Part shown: positions 57,190 through 64,000 of the stretch, piece after piece
Position numbering within the stretch: position 1 is the stretch's first letter
Layout of the letters: each line of letters starts with the position of its first letter
From: Mycobacterium sp. ENV421
GTDB taxonomy: Bacteria; Actinomycetota; Actinomycetes; Mycobacteriales; Mycobacteriaceae
Length of the DNA: 64,000 nt
NCBI RefSeq assembly: GCF_002887815.1
Contig: NZ_PDHO01000003.1
Span: forward strand, 248,001-312,000
Direction: 5' to 3'
Program-made: the position numbers and the translations under genes
Notes under the pieces: model-generated
Databases searched by the model: none
Seen by the model: only the letters and a program-made list of their open reading frames with translations
What the model was told of the DNA's origin: nothing

Positions 57190-57957
57190 TCACGTGAGCC
57201 AGCCAACATGACCGGCGAGTGCGACGTAACCCACAAATGCGACGGTGTCGATGACGCCATGCGCGATCACCAACGGCCACAAGCGCCCCGTCCGGCACCA
57301 GGCGTAGCCGAAGATCAGGCCCATCACCAGGTTGCCGAGACCCGCTCCGAACCCCTGATAGAGGTGGTACATCCCACGCAGGACGCTGGATATCAGGATC
57401 GAGCGGTTCTGGCTGAGGCCCAGTTGCTTCAACCGGGTGATCAGGTACCCGACCACCACCACTTCCTCGGCGAAGCCGTTGGCGAACGCGGAGAAGATCA
57501 GGACCGGGATGCGCCACCAGGTGTCGTGCAGCGCCGACGCCTCGACCTGGGCGTTCATCCCCAGCCATCGCGCGGCCAGATACAGCAGTAGGCCGGGAAT
57601 GCCGATCAGCGCGGCCAGGCCCAGACCGCCCAGGATGTCCGAACGCCAGCGCACCCGGCCGAGCCCGAGTCGTGCCGGGCTGGTTCCGCTGCGCCACAAC
57701 AGATACAGGCCGAGAGCGCCCCAGGCCACCAACTGGGCGACGGAGGCCAGGTTCAGGCCGAGGTTGATCAGGTCGTAGCGAGATAGATTGGGATTCAACC
57801 GAACTCGGCGCCCGGCCAGTCCGGACAGGACACCGTCGAGCAACTGCAGGATCGCGGTGACCGCGCTGACACCGAAGGTGACGGCGAGCATGACGCCGAT
57901 CTCGATGCGCAGCCCACGCCGGTCGGTGGCGAGGAAGTTGTCGCGGGGCGCGGTCAC
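57190..57957 (-). CDS. CPBP-family intramembrane protease homologue lacking the usual Arg
   Basis: A 255-residue membrane protein with about seven spans and the CPBP (CAAX/Abi) motifs: FAEEVVVVGYL (motif 1, EE at about residues 165-166), a FxxxH-like SVLRGMYHLYQG, and VIAHGVID. The motif EExxxR is incomplete because Val/Gly stand where Arg is usual. Catalysis by the Glu and His residues may remain. It follows the LCP gene start by 22 bp on the same strand. Substrate unknown. Confidence 0.85.
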   Translation of the reverse strand: MTAPRDNFLATDRRGLRIEIGVMLAVTFGVSAVTAILQLLDGVLSGLAGRRVRLNPNLSRYDLINLGLNLASVAQLVAWGALGLYLLWRSGTSPARLGLGRVRWRSDILGGLGLAALIGIPGLLLYLAARWLGMNAQVEASALHDTWWRIPVLIFSAFANGFAEEVVVVGYLITRLKQLGLSQNRSILISSVLRGMYHLYQGFGAGLGNLVMGLIFGYAWCRTGRLWPLVIAHGVIDTVAFVGYVALAGHVGWLT

Positions 57958-57975
57958 CCCGACACGGTAACGGCC

Positions 57976-58746
57976 CTACATGCGACGGGCGCGCAGCCCG
58001 TTGACGAACGGGCAGCCCATCAGCAGCCGGATCGCGCGACCCAGCGCGGGGACGTCGTGCACCGGTGCGGCGAACGGCAGGCGGACATCGTGATCGCCGT
58101 CGGTGCCCTCGACGCGTAGCCGCACGCCGTAGCGGTCCAGCCCGAGCGGGCGCACCCGCCCGCGCCGCAGTTGAGCGGGCAGCTTGCCGGCCAGTCGTGC
58201 GAGGACTTCGGGATGGTCGTTGTCCAGATGCCGCAGCCAGGCCGATTCGAACTCGCAGAACGGGTCCGGCCGTGCGGTCAGCAGTTCGTGCAGACAGACG
58301 GTTTCGGCGCCGCCGGCATCGGCGACGACGACGGACTCCGCTTCCAGCAGGAACAGCGCCTGGCCGGACCCGATGTCCAGCAGTGCCGCGTTGGGGTGGT
58401 CGGTCGCGATCATGTCGACCATCGTGCGTACGGCGTGCCCGGGCACGCTTTGGACTCGGCCGCGGATCCACACCAGGGACCGCACCGGCTCTCGCAACGG
58501 CAGCGGGGCGTAATCGGTGAGCTCGAGCACGGCCGCGATGCCGTCGGTACCGGCGCAGCGGGCGCGAGCCGCCAGCGCCGACTCGGAGTCCAGGCTGACC
58601 GCGAAGGATCCGCCGGGCAGAAGATGGTGCAGGGGTGTGGTGGCGGGGGCGACGTCGTCGGCGACCAGCATCGCTCCGGCCGCACGCGCACAGGCACTGC
58701 GGACGCGTTCGGCGGTGGTTGGTGTTGTGAGCGTCGCTGAGGTCAT
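57976..58746 (-). CDS. DUF2470-domain iron-responsive protein (Rv3839 type)
   Basis: A 256-residue protein. The N-terminal part resembles pyridoxamine-oxidase-like folds, while the C-terminal 80 residues hold the DUF2470 domain (RLRVEGTDGDHDVRLPFAAPV), as in heme-degrading HugZ-type proteins. M. tuberculosis Rv3839 (258 aa) is the match by place and length and is iron-repressed via IdeR; an iron box precedes this gene too. The substrate or heme link is inferred. ATG 58746, reading toward the CPBP gene 18 bp away. Confidence 0.86.
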   Translation of the reverse strand: MTSATLTTPTTAERVRSACARAAGAMLVADDVAPATTPLHHLLPGGSFAVSLDSESALAARARCAGTDGIAAVLELTDYAPLPLREPVRSLVWIRGRVQSVPGHAVRTMVDMIATDHPNAALLDIGSGQALFLLEAESVVVADAGGAETVCLHELLTARPDPFCEFESAWLRHLDNDHPEVLARLAGKLPAQLRRGRVRPLGLDRYGVRLRVEGTDGDHDVRLPFAAPVHDVPALGRAIRLLMGCPFVNGLRARRM

Positions 58747-58764
58747 CGCGCACCTTCCGGCTAG

Positions 58765-58783
58765 TGAGGTAAGCCTAAGTTAA
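58765..58783. promoter_or_regulatory. IdeR-type iron box upstream of the DUF2470 gene
   Basis: Read on the minus strand, TTAACTTAGGCTTACCTCA matches 15 of 19 positions of the IdeR consensus TTAGGTTAGGCTAACCTAA. It lies 18-37 bp before the start of the Rv3839-type gene, where IdeR binding would repress under iron-replete conditions. The pheA start is 58 bp to the right. Confidence 0.75.
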
Positions 58784-58841
58784 CTACCGACGTGTGGTCG
58801 CGCAAGGCTTTCCCGCGAGACGGAACCGATAGGGTTGAACC

Positions 58842-59762
58842 GTGGCCCGCATCGCCTACCTCGGTCCCGAGGGCACGTTCACCGAAGCGGCACTGCTCAA
58901 GATGTGCGCGGCCGGTGTCGTTCCGGGTGATGGCGCCGCGCATCCCGAGCCGACAGACAGCACCCCGGCGGCACTGGCGGCCGTCCGGGCCGGCACAGCG
59001 GATTTCGCGTGCGTGCCGATTGAGAACTCGATCGAGGGAAGTGTGCTGCCGACCCTGGACAGCCTGGCGACCGGTGTGCCGCTGCAGATCTATGCGGAAC
59101 TCACTCTCGACGTCGCGTTCAGCATCGTGGTGCGTGACGGCCAGGACCGCGCCGCCGTGCGGACCGTTGCGGCGTTTCCGATCGCCGCCGCGCAGGTGCG
59201 TCGCTGGCTGAGTGACCATCTGCCGGATGCGGAACTGGTTCCGGCCCACTCGAATGCGGCTGCCGCTCAGGAGGTGGCCGCCGGCCGTGCCGACGCGGGG
59301 GTCAGCACGGCGCTGGCCGCGCAGCGCTACGGGCTGGGCGCGCTGGCCGACGGGGTGGTCGACGAGCCCAACGCCCGGACGCGGTTCGTCCTGGTCGGCA
59401 GGCCCGGCCCGCCACCGCCCCGCACCGGCGCCGACCGCACGTCTGTGGTGTTGCGGATCGACAACACCCCCGGGGCGCTGGTGTCGGCGATGACCGAGTT
59501 CGGCATCCGCGACATCGATCTGACCCGGATCGAATCCCGGCCCACCAGAATCGAATTGGGCACCTACGTGTTCTTTCTGGATTGCGTCGGCCACATCGAC
59601 GACTCCGCGGTGGCCGAAGCGCTCAAAGCGCTGCATCGCCGCTGCGCCGACGTGCGATTCCTGGGATCGTGGCCGACGGAATCGGCCACCGGCGCGACAC
59701 CGCCGCAGCCAGACGAAGCGGATCGCTGGCTGATCCGGCTCCGTGAAGGGGACCCGACATGA
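58842..59762 (+). CDS. pheA: Prephenate dehydratase PheA
   Basis: A 306-residue enzyme converting prephenate to phenylpyruvate for phenylalanine synthesis. The periplasmic-binding-like PDT domain begins YLGPEGTFTEAALL and includes VPIENSIEGSV. The C-terminal ACT domain has TPGALVSAMTEFGI and the ESRP motif (about residues 228-231), which binds Phe for feedback inhibition. GTG 58842. It overlaps the phosphoglycerate-mutase-type gene by 4 bp. Synteny with Rv3838c-Rv3837c is complete. It is a monofunctional enzyme without chorismate mutase. Confidence 0.94.
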   Translation: MARIAYLGPEGTFTEAALLKMCAAGVVPGDGAAHPEPTDSTPAALAAVRAGTADFACVPIENSIEGSVLPTLDSLATGVPLQIYAELTLDVAFSIVVRDGQDRAAVRTVAAFPIAAAQVRRWLSDHLPDAELVPAHSNAAAAQEVAAGRADAGVSTALAAQRYGLGALADGVVDEPNARTRFVLVGRPGPPPPRTGADRTSVVLRIDNTPGALVSAMTEFGIRDIDLTRIESRPTRIELGTYVFFLDCVGHIDDSAVAEALKALHRRCADVRFLGSWPTESATGATPPQPDEADRWLIRLREGDPT

Positions 59763-60445
59763 GTGGGCGGCTGATCCTGCTGCGGCACGGGCAATCCCAC
59801 GGCAACGTCGAGCGCCGCCTCGACACCCGTCCACCCGGTGCGGACCTGACCGACCTCGGCCGCGAACAGGCGCGCGAATTCGCCTTGTCCCGCGGCCGGC
59901 GTCCGGGACTCCTGGTGCATTCCGTCGCCCGGCGGGCCGCTCAGACCGCCGAGGAGATCGGTGCGCAATTCCGGCTGTCCGCCGAGGAATTCGAGGGCAT
60001 CCACGAGGTGCAGGCCGGCGAACTGGAGAATCGCAACGACGACGATGCGATCGCGGAGTTCAACGCGATCTACCAGCGCTGGCACCAAGGCGAACTGACG
60101 GTTCCCATGCCCGGCGGGGAGAGTGCCAACGATGTGCTGGAGCGCTATCTACCGTCGATCACCGATCTGCGGCTGCGCTACCTCGACGACCACGCCTGGA
60201 CCGACGACATCGTCGTGGTGAGTCACGGCGCGGCGATCCGGCTGATCGCGGCGACCCTCGCGGGGGTGGAGAGCACCTTTGTGCTGGACCATCATCTGGC
60301 CAACGCCGAGTCGGTGGTCCTGGCGCCGATCACCGACGGGCGATGGAGCTGCGTGCAGTGGGGATCACTCAGCCCGCCGTTCTACCCCGAGCCCGACGCG
60401 CATCCGATCGAGGACGCGCTCGAATCCATCGATCCGATGGGCTGA
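59759..60445 (+). CDS. Histidine phosphatase (phosphoglycerate mutase-like, Rv3837c type)
   Basis: A 228-residue protein with the RHG motif (LLRHGQSHGN), the central acid PMPGGESANDVLERY and the second catalytic His in VVSHGAAIRL. This is the histidine phosphatase superfamily; the true substrate is unknown, and old annotations as phosphoglycerate mutase are only by fold. ATG 59759 overlaps the pheA stop (ATGA), so the two are translated together. Confidence 0.88.
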   Translation: MSGRLILLRHGQSHGNVERRLDTRPPGADLTDLGREQAREFALSRGRRPGLLVHSVARRAAQTAEEIGAQFRLSAEEFEGIHEVQAGELENRNDDDAIAEFNAIYQRWHQGELTVPMPGGESANDVLERYLPSITDLRLRYLDDHAWTDDIVVVSHGAAIRLIAATLAGVESTFVLDHHLANAESVVLAPITDGRWSCVQWGSLSPPFYPEPDAHPIEDALESIDPMG

Positions 60446-60452
60446 GACGACT

Positions 60453-60650
60453 TCACACAGCCAACGAGTGAGTCGTTTGCTGAGAGCAGGAACACCCGAC
60501 CGCTTCGCAATCGATGACCAACAGGTGAAGTACCAGCTCGGGATCGTCGCAATCCGGCTCGGTGCACTCGCCGCGATGCAGGTCGTGGACGATCAAGGTA
60601 CCGTGGCAATGTGCCAGGCCAGCAGCGCATTCTCGGCAACTCGATTCCAT
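60453..60650 (-). CDS. Small cysteine-rich protein (hypothetical)
   Basis: A 65-residue protein with nine Cys and several His: CRECAAGLAHCHGTLIVH, ECTEPDCDD and LLVIDCEAVGCSC. Four or more could bind zinc. ATG 60650 has AGGAACG about 9 bp upstream. It is on the minus strand, opposed to its neighbours. The conservation pattern of paired Cys and CHGT suggests a real metal-binding mini-protein of mycobacteria rather than a chance frame. Confidence 0.72.
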   Translation of the reverse strand: MESSCRECAAGLAHCHGTLIVHDLHRGECTEPDCDDPELVLHLLVIDCEAVGCSCSQQTTHSLAV

Positions 60651-60858
60651 GGTTCGTTCCTAGCACTGCGGTCCGACACTGGACGGTTGCCACGCTGGCG
60701 CCAGCAAGCTAATTTTCGCCCGTCGCGAAATTAGCTATGCAATAGCTGGTGTGGTGAGATATCTTGAGTGTCCTCGGCCCTTCGGGGGTGGGCTGGTTAA
60801 CTGCCGGGCCAGCCAGCAACTCGACGATTCACCCGGCAATACGAAGTAAGGACTGATC

Positions 60859-61122
60859 ATGATGTCAGGTCGTTTGACTCGGCAGATTGCGCTTTTTGCT
60901 GGCGGCCTCGCGATTGTCGGAATGGGCACGCTGACCGCTTGCGGTAACAACAAGGAAAAGGCGCCGGAGAGCACCACGCCGACCACCACCACCAGCGCTC
61001 CTGCACCGTCGCCCACGGAGAAGGCTGTCGCGCCTGGTGGCCCCAACTCCTTCACGCCGACGGTCAAGGCTCCGCCCGCTCCGACCGCGCTGCCCGGCAA
61101 CGTCATCACCGGCGGTAACTAG
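60859..61122 (+). CDS. Small secreted lipoprotein with Thr/Pro-rich tail
   Basis: An 87-residue precursor: basic start (SGRLTRQIA), a hydrophobic core and lipobox LTAC at about residues 25-28 followed by GNN. The mature part is Lys/Thr/Pro-rich (TTPTTTTSAPAPSPTE). It would be lipid-anchored on the outer face of the membrane. ATG 60859 or 60862; AAGGAC is 9-12 bp upstream. Function unknown. Confidence 0.75.
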   Translation: MMSGRLTRQIALFAGGLAIVGMGTLTACGNNKEKAPESTTPTTTTSAPAPSPTEKAVAPGGPNSFTPTVKAPPAPTALPGNVITGGN

Positions 61123-61164
61123 GCCGTTCGGTCGGTATCCCTCCGCAGCAACCCTCCGCCGACA

Positions 61165-62772
61165 GTGATCGGGGTCAATCGCCTCCGGGCGCTGTCCGCG
61201 GTTGGTCTGCTCGGGGTCCTGACCGCTGCTGTAGTACTGGTCGCTGATCTGCACCGTCCACCGGCACCCGCCGGCATCGGTGCGATCAGCGGCCCGTACG
61301 CGTCTCTGCTCGCCAGTTCCGTCGATCTCGGCCCGGCGCGCACCGATCACGTTCAGTTGACTGCTGCGCTGCGTGATGATTCTCGGCCCGAGCTTTTGAT
61401 GGGATGGGCTGTCCAACAAAATCTTTCAGTGCGCTGGCGCCCCGGCGACAGCTGGGCGATTCTCGAAGGTGCGCCCGACGCGGTTTCCGGTGCGTTCGAT
61501 GTCGACGTCCACGACTACCGCGGCAAACGCGGCCAGGTCTTCTACGCCTCACCCCAACAGCCGTCGGTACCGCAGTCGCTCACTGTGGAGGTGGCCGGCC
61601 TCGGCCGCATCCTCGGCTATACGCCGCACCGCGAGTCCAAGGTCTGGATGCTTCCCCTTGAGGTGCCCGACCAGGGACTGACCCCGCGCGCCCTGTTGCG
61701 CACCTACAACGCGATGCCATTGCACGACAAGGGCTATACCGGCAAGGGCACCACGGTCGTGGTGTTCGCGTTCGACGGCTTCGACCAAGCCGACCTCGAC
61801 ACCTACGCGTCGTCCTTCAACCTGCCCAAGTTCACCCCGGATGTGGTGGGCGGCATGCCGCCGGCACGGCGCGGCGAGGCGACCATGGACCTCGAGTCCA
61901 TCCACGCGATCGCCCCCGACGCCAAGAAGGTGCTCGTCAATGCGCGGTCCACCGTCGAGGGCGACGGCTCCTACGAGAAGATCGCCAAACTCATGGAGGA
62001 CACTGAGCGCACCTACCCCGGCGCGGTGTGGAGCTTCTCCATCGGCTGGGGTTGCGACAAGCTCATCACCGCCGCCGACCTGGTGCCGGTACGGGCGGCT
62101 CTGTCGTCCGCACATCGTTCGGGCACAACAGCTTTCGATGCCAGCGGTGACCTGGCCGGCCTCGACTGCAAGGGCGGCGACGAGTGGTCGTCACCACCGA
62201 GCGACAACGACGTGGGACTGGACGCCGTGGCGTCGATGCCGGAGATGACCGACGTCGGCGGCACGACGGTGTCCACCGACGACAAAGGCGACTGGCTCGC
62301 CGAGCAGTCCTGGTTCGACCCGCCACTGTCGCAAGGCACCGGCGGCGGTGTTTCGGCGCTCTTCGATCGGCCCGAGTGGCAGCAGCACCTCAGCGCGCCC
62401 AAAGGTGACGGCAAGCGGCTGACGCCTGATATCGCGGCCGTGGCCGACCCCTTCACCGGCGTGCAGATCGTGTTCAACCAGCAGGTGATCGTCGGCGGGG
62501 GCACTTCGCTGGCCGCACCCATCTGGGCCGGATTGACCGCGTTGATGAACCAGTTCGTGGTGGACAAGGGCGGTTCGCTGATCGGCAACATCAACCCGCT
62601 GCTCTACGCCATCGCCCAGGGCACGCCGCTGCCCGCCTTCCGTGACGTCGTGCTCGGCGGTAACGCGGTGGACAATGCCGGACCGGGCTATGACCTGGTG
62701 ACCGGGCTGGGCACTCCCAATGTCGAGAACCTGGCGCAGAATATCCTTGTGACCCAGAAGGTGGTCGGATGA
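61165..62772 (+). CDS. Sedolisin (S53)-type serine-carboxyl protease, exported
   Basis: A 535-residue protein. An N-terminal hydrophobic segment (about 10-27, LSAVGLLGVLTAAVVLVADL) serves as signal anchor; a prodomain (to about 180) precedes the catalytic domain, with the Glu238/Asp242 pair in GEATMDLE, oxyanion Asp329 in ASGDLAG and nucleophile Ser448 in GGGTSLAAP. The calcium-site LVTGLGTPN is near the C terminus. Sedolisins are active at acid pH. GTG 61165. It overlaps the zinc-ribbon membrane gene by 4 bp. The same catalytic spacing E-x3-D is typical. Confidence 0.9.
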   Translation: MIGVNRLRALSAVGLLGVLTAAVVLVADLHRPPAPAGIGAISGPYASLLASSVDLGPARTDHVQLTAALRDDSRPELLMGWAVQQNLSVRWRPGDSWAILEGAPDAVSGAFDVDVHDYRGKRGQVFYASPQQPSVPQSLTVEVAGLGRILGYTPHRESKVWMLPLEVPDQGLTPRALLRTYNAMPLHDKGYTGKGTTVVVFAFDGFDQADLDTYASSFNLPKFTPDVVGGMPPARRGEATMDLESIHAIAPDAKKVLVNARSTVEGDGSYEKIAKLMEDTERTYPGAVWSFSIGWGCDKLITAADLVPVRAALSSAHRSGTTAFDASGDLAGLDCKGGDEWSSPPSDNDVGLDAVASMPEMTDVGGTTVSTDDKGDWLAEQSWFDPPLSQGTGGGVSALFDRPEWQQHLSAPKGDGKRLTPDIAAVADPFTGVQIVFNQQVIVGGGTSLAAPIWAGLTALMNQFVVDKGGSLIGNINPLLYAIAQGTPLPAFRDVVLGGNAVDNAGPGYDLVTGLGTPNVENLAQNILVTQKVVG

Positions 62773-63989
62773 GTGCGCCGGAGAACGGCATCGACGACGT
62801 TCCGACGATGCAATGTTCGGTCTGCCAGATCGACGTCCCCGCCGGGGCGTTCTGCGGCTACTGCGGCGCGCACGCGGCCGACGAACCCCACCGCGGACCG
62901 CGATGGCTGGGCCGGCTGCGGGGCGACACCTTTGGTGCGTCGCCGGGCGAGAGCGTCTTGCTGCCGGCGATAGCCAGCTCGCTGTTCCCGCATCTGCCAC
63001 AGCGGTCCCGGACGCCATTCCGGGTGGGGCTGGCACTGGTGCTCGTCGGCCTGGTCGTGTTCGCCGTCGTGAAGATGCCCGCGGCGCTGATCACCGTCGC
63101 CGCGCTCGGGTTGCCGCTGTTGTTCGTGCTGTACCTCGCCGAATCGGCGGTGTACCGCGACATGTCCACATGGTCACTGCTGCTGGCCGGCACGCTGGGG
63201 GCAGCGCTCGGGGTGGGCTGGACGCTGTTGACGGGTCAGATGGTGGCCCGCGCCTATGGCGTGCCGATGGCCGCGGGCATGGCGATTCACCACCTTGTGC
63301 GCGAAGGCATGATCATCCCCGCGGGCGGGATGATCCTGATGCTGGTGCCCACGGTCCTGGTTCGGGTGCTGCGGCCGAATTCGCGAGAATCCCTGGACGG
63401 GTTCGTCGTGGGGGCACTGTCCGCGCTGATGTTCGCCGCCGGCGCGACCCTGACCCGGCTTGCACCGCAGTTCGCCACCGGACTGTTGGCGCACAGCCGT
63501 CCGATGAAGGGCCTGCTCGTCGAGGCGCTGTTGTGTGGCGTGACGATTCCGCTCACCGCCGCCGTGGCCGGCGGGATGATCGGTATCGCGTTGTGGTTCA
63601 AGGGCCAGAACTCCAACCCGCATGAGCACCCCGGCCGAACCCGCGCCGTGCTGTTCGCGCTGGCGATCGTGGTGGTGGTGATTCACACCGGTGTCGCGAT
63701 CACCGACATCATGGGGATGGAGCAGCTCCGGATGCTGGCCGTCCACGTCGTGATGACGTTGGTGGTACTCGTTCTGCTGCGAATCGCGTTGCAGCTCGCG
63801 CTTCTTCACGAAGCGCACGATCCGATCGAGCTGGACGAGCCGCTGCTGTGCATCCACTGTCAGCACGTGGTTCCCGATATGGCATTCTGCCCGGCGTGCG
63901 GCGTGGCCACCCGGGCGTCGTCGCGCGCGTCGCGACATGAGCGCCGTGAGTTGCGTCCGGTTCGACAGGTCGCCGCGGAGGGGTCGTGA
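62769..63989 (+). CDS. Membrane protein with N- and C-terminal zinc ribbons (PrsW-like layout)
   Basis: A 406-residue protein. Residues 15-35 hold a zinc ribbon (CSVCQIDVPAGAFCGYCG), then about eight membrane spans, then a second zinc ribbon near the C terminus (LCIHCQHVVPDMAFCPACG). PrsW proteases have a similar span layout, but I do not see their EExxxK motif, so the class is uncertain. ATG 62769 overlaps the sedolisin gene. It ends overlapping the next gene's GTG. The two zinc ribbons suggest folding control or contact with a cytosolic partner; unknown. Confidence 0.72.
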   Translation: MSAPENGIDDVPTMQCSVCQIDVPAGAFCGYCGAHAADEPHRGPRWLGRLRGDTFGASPGESVLLPAIASSLFPHLPQRSRTPFRVGLALVLVGLVVFAVVKMPAALITVAALGLPLLFVLYLAESAVYRDMSTWSLLLAGTLGAALGVGWTLLTGQMVARAYGVPMAAGMAIHHLVREGMIIPAGGMILMLVPTVLVRVLRPNSRESLDGFVVGALSALMFAAGATLTRLAPQFATGLLAHSRPMKGLLVEALLCGVTIPLTAAVAGGMIGIALWFKGQNSNPHEHPGRTRAVLFALAIVVVVIHTGVAITDIMGMEQLRMLAVHVVMTLVVLVLLRIALQLALLHEAHDPIELDEPLLCIHCQHVVPDMAFCPACGVATRASSRASRHERRELRPVRQVAAEGS

Positions 63990-64000
63990 CCGCACCCTCG
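63986..64000 (+). CDS. 5' end of a further gene, cut by the window edge
   Basis: GTG 63986 overlaps the TGA of the membrane-protein gene, with GGAGGGG 5-9 bp upstream. Only five codons (VTAPS) are visible, so the product cannot be named. The coupling suggests it is part of the same operon as the S53 protease. Confidence 0.4.

Overview
The window is chromosomal DNA of very high G+C content from a mycobacterium (Mycobacteriaceae). The diagnostic contents are a complete type VII secretion locus with PE, PPE, WXG100 and EspG genes, and the markers espR, ethA/ethR, hns-like (Rv3852 type), gltBD and glpQ1. Boxes resembling the mycobacterial KstR and IdeR operators, a WS/DGAT acyltransferase and several F420-type oxidoreductases agree. 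From about 28 kb to the right end, gene order follows M. tuberculosis Rv3859c down to about Rv3836, inverted and with insertions and losses. It is not M. tuberculosis: ESX-1 is absent beside ESX-2 and several genes have no counterpart there. I cannot name the species. Comparisons with M. tuberculosis lengths and order are from memory.

Layout. (1) 1-8.0 kb, lipid and redox genes: a patatin-like lipase cut by the left edge, a WS/DGAT, an LLM oxidoreductase, a small secreted protein, then two translationally coupled acyl-CoA dehydrogenases. These diverge from a DUF1295/FAD-oxidoreductase pair across a perfect match to the KstR steroid-repressor motif. (2) 8.0-26.0 kb, ESX-2: Rv3899c-like gene, YbaB-like gene, eccB2, fused eccC2, PE, PPE, esxD, esxC, espG2, a MinD-like ATPase, eccD2, mycP2, eccE2, eccA2, all on + with short gaps or overlaps. 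(3) 26.0-27.8 kb, on -: an EspI/Rv3860-like ATPase overlapping a kinase-like gene that lacks the alpha-C helix region. (4) 28.4-34.4 kb: gltBD, glutamate synthase.

(5) 34.4-45.1 kb: a 46-aa gene, a second LLM oxidoreductase, a small membrane protein, an ArsR-SulP pair, a PHP-domain protein, DinB, a PonA2-type penicillin-binding protein, and divergent ethR/ethA with a repeat-rich operator. (6) 45.1-53.6 kb: rraA, hns-like, a CopC and YcnI/DUF1775 copper pair, an Rv3850-like gene, a proline-rich exported protein, an ImmA/IrrE protease coupled to a MAB_1171c-like membrane protein, espR, a UPF0016 (Mn/Ca exporter family) gene behind a yybP-ykoY manganese riboswitch, an Rv3847-like gene and a 53-aa membrane protein. 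(7) 53.6-64 kb: a cluster of DnaA boxes, a DUF4328 protein, glpQ1, an LCP ligase-type protein, a CPBP protein, an iron-box-controlled DUF2470 protein, pheA with a phosphoglycerate-mutase-type gene, a Cys-rich small protein, a lipoprotein, a sedolisin-type protease and a zinc-ribbon membrane protein.

How the parts work together. The ESX-2 block is one transcriptional direction and encodes all core components (EccB, C, D, E, MycP), the recycling ATPase EccA, the chaperone EspG and two substrate pairs, so it should be a full secretion system. Metal and lipid signals appear repeatedly: a KstR box, an IdeR box, a Mn riboswitch and copper-binding proteins. I saw no tRNA, rRNA, CRISPR or insertion sequence.
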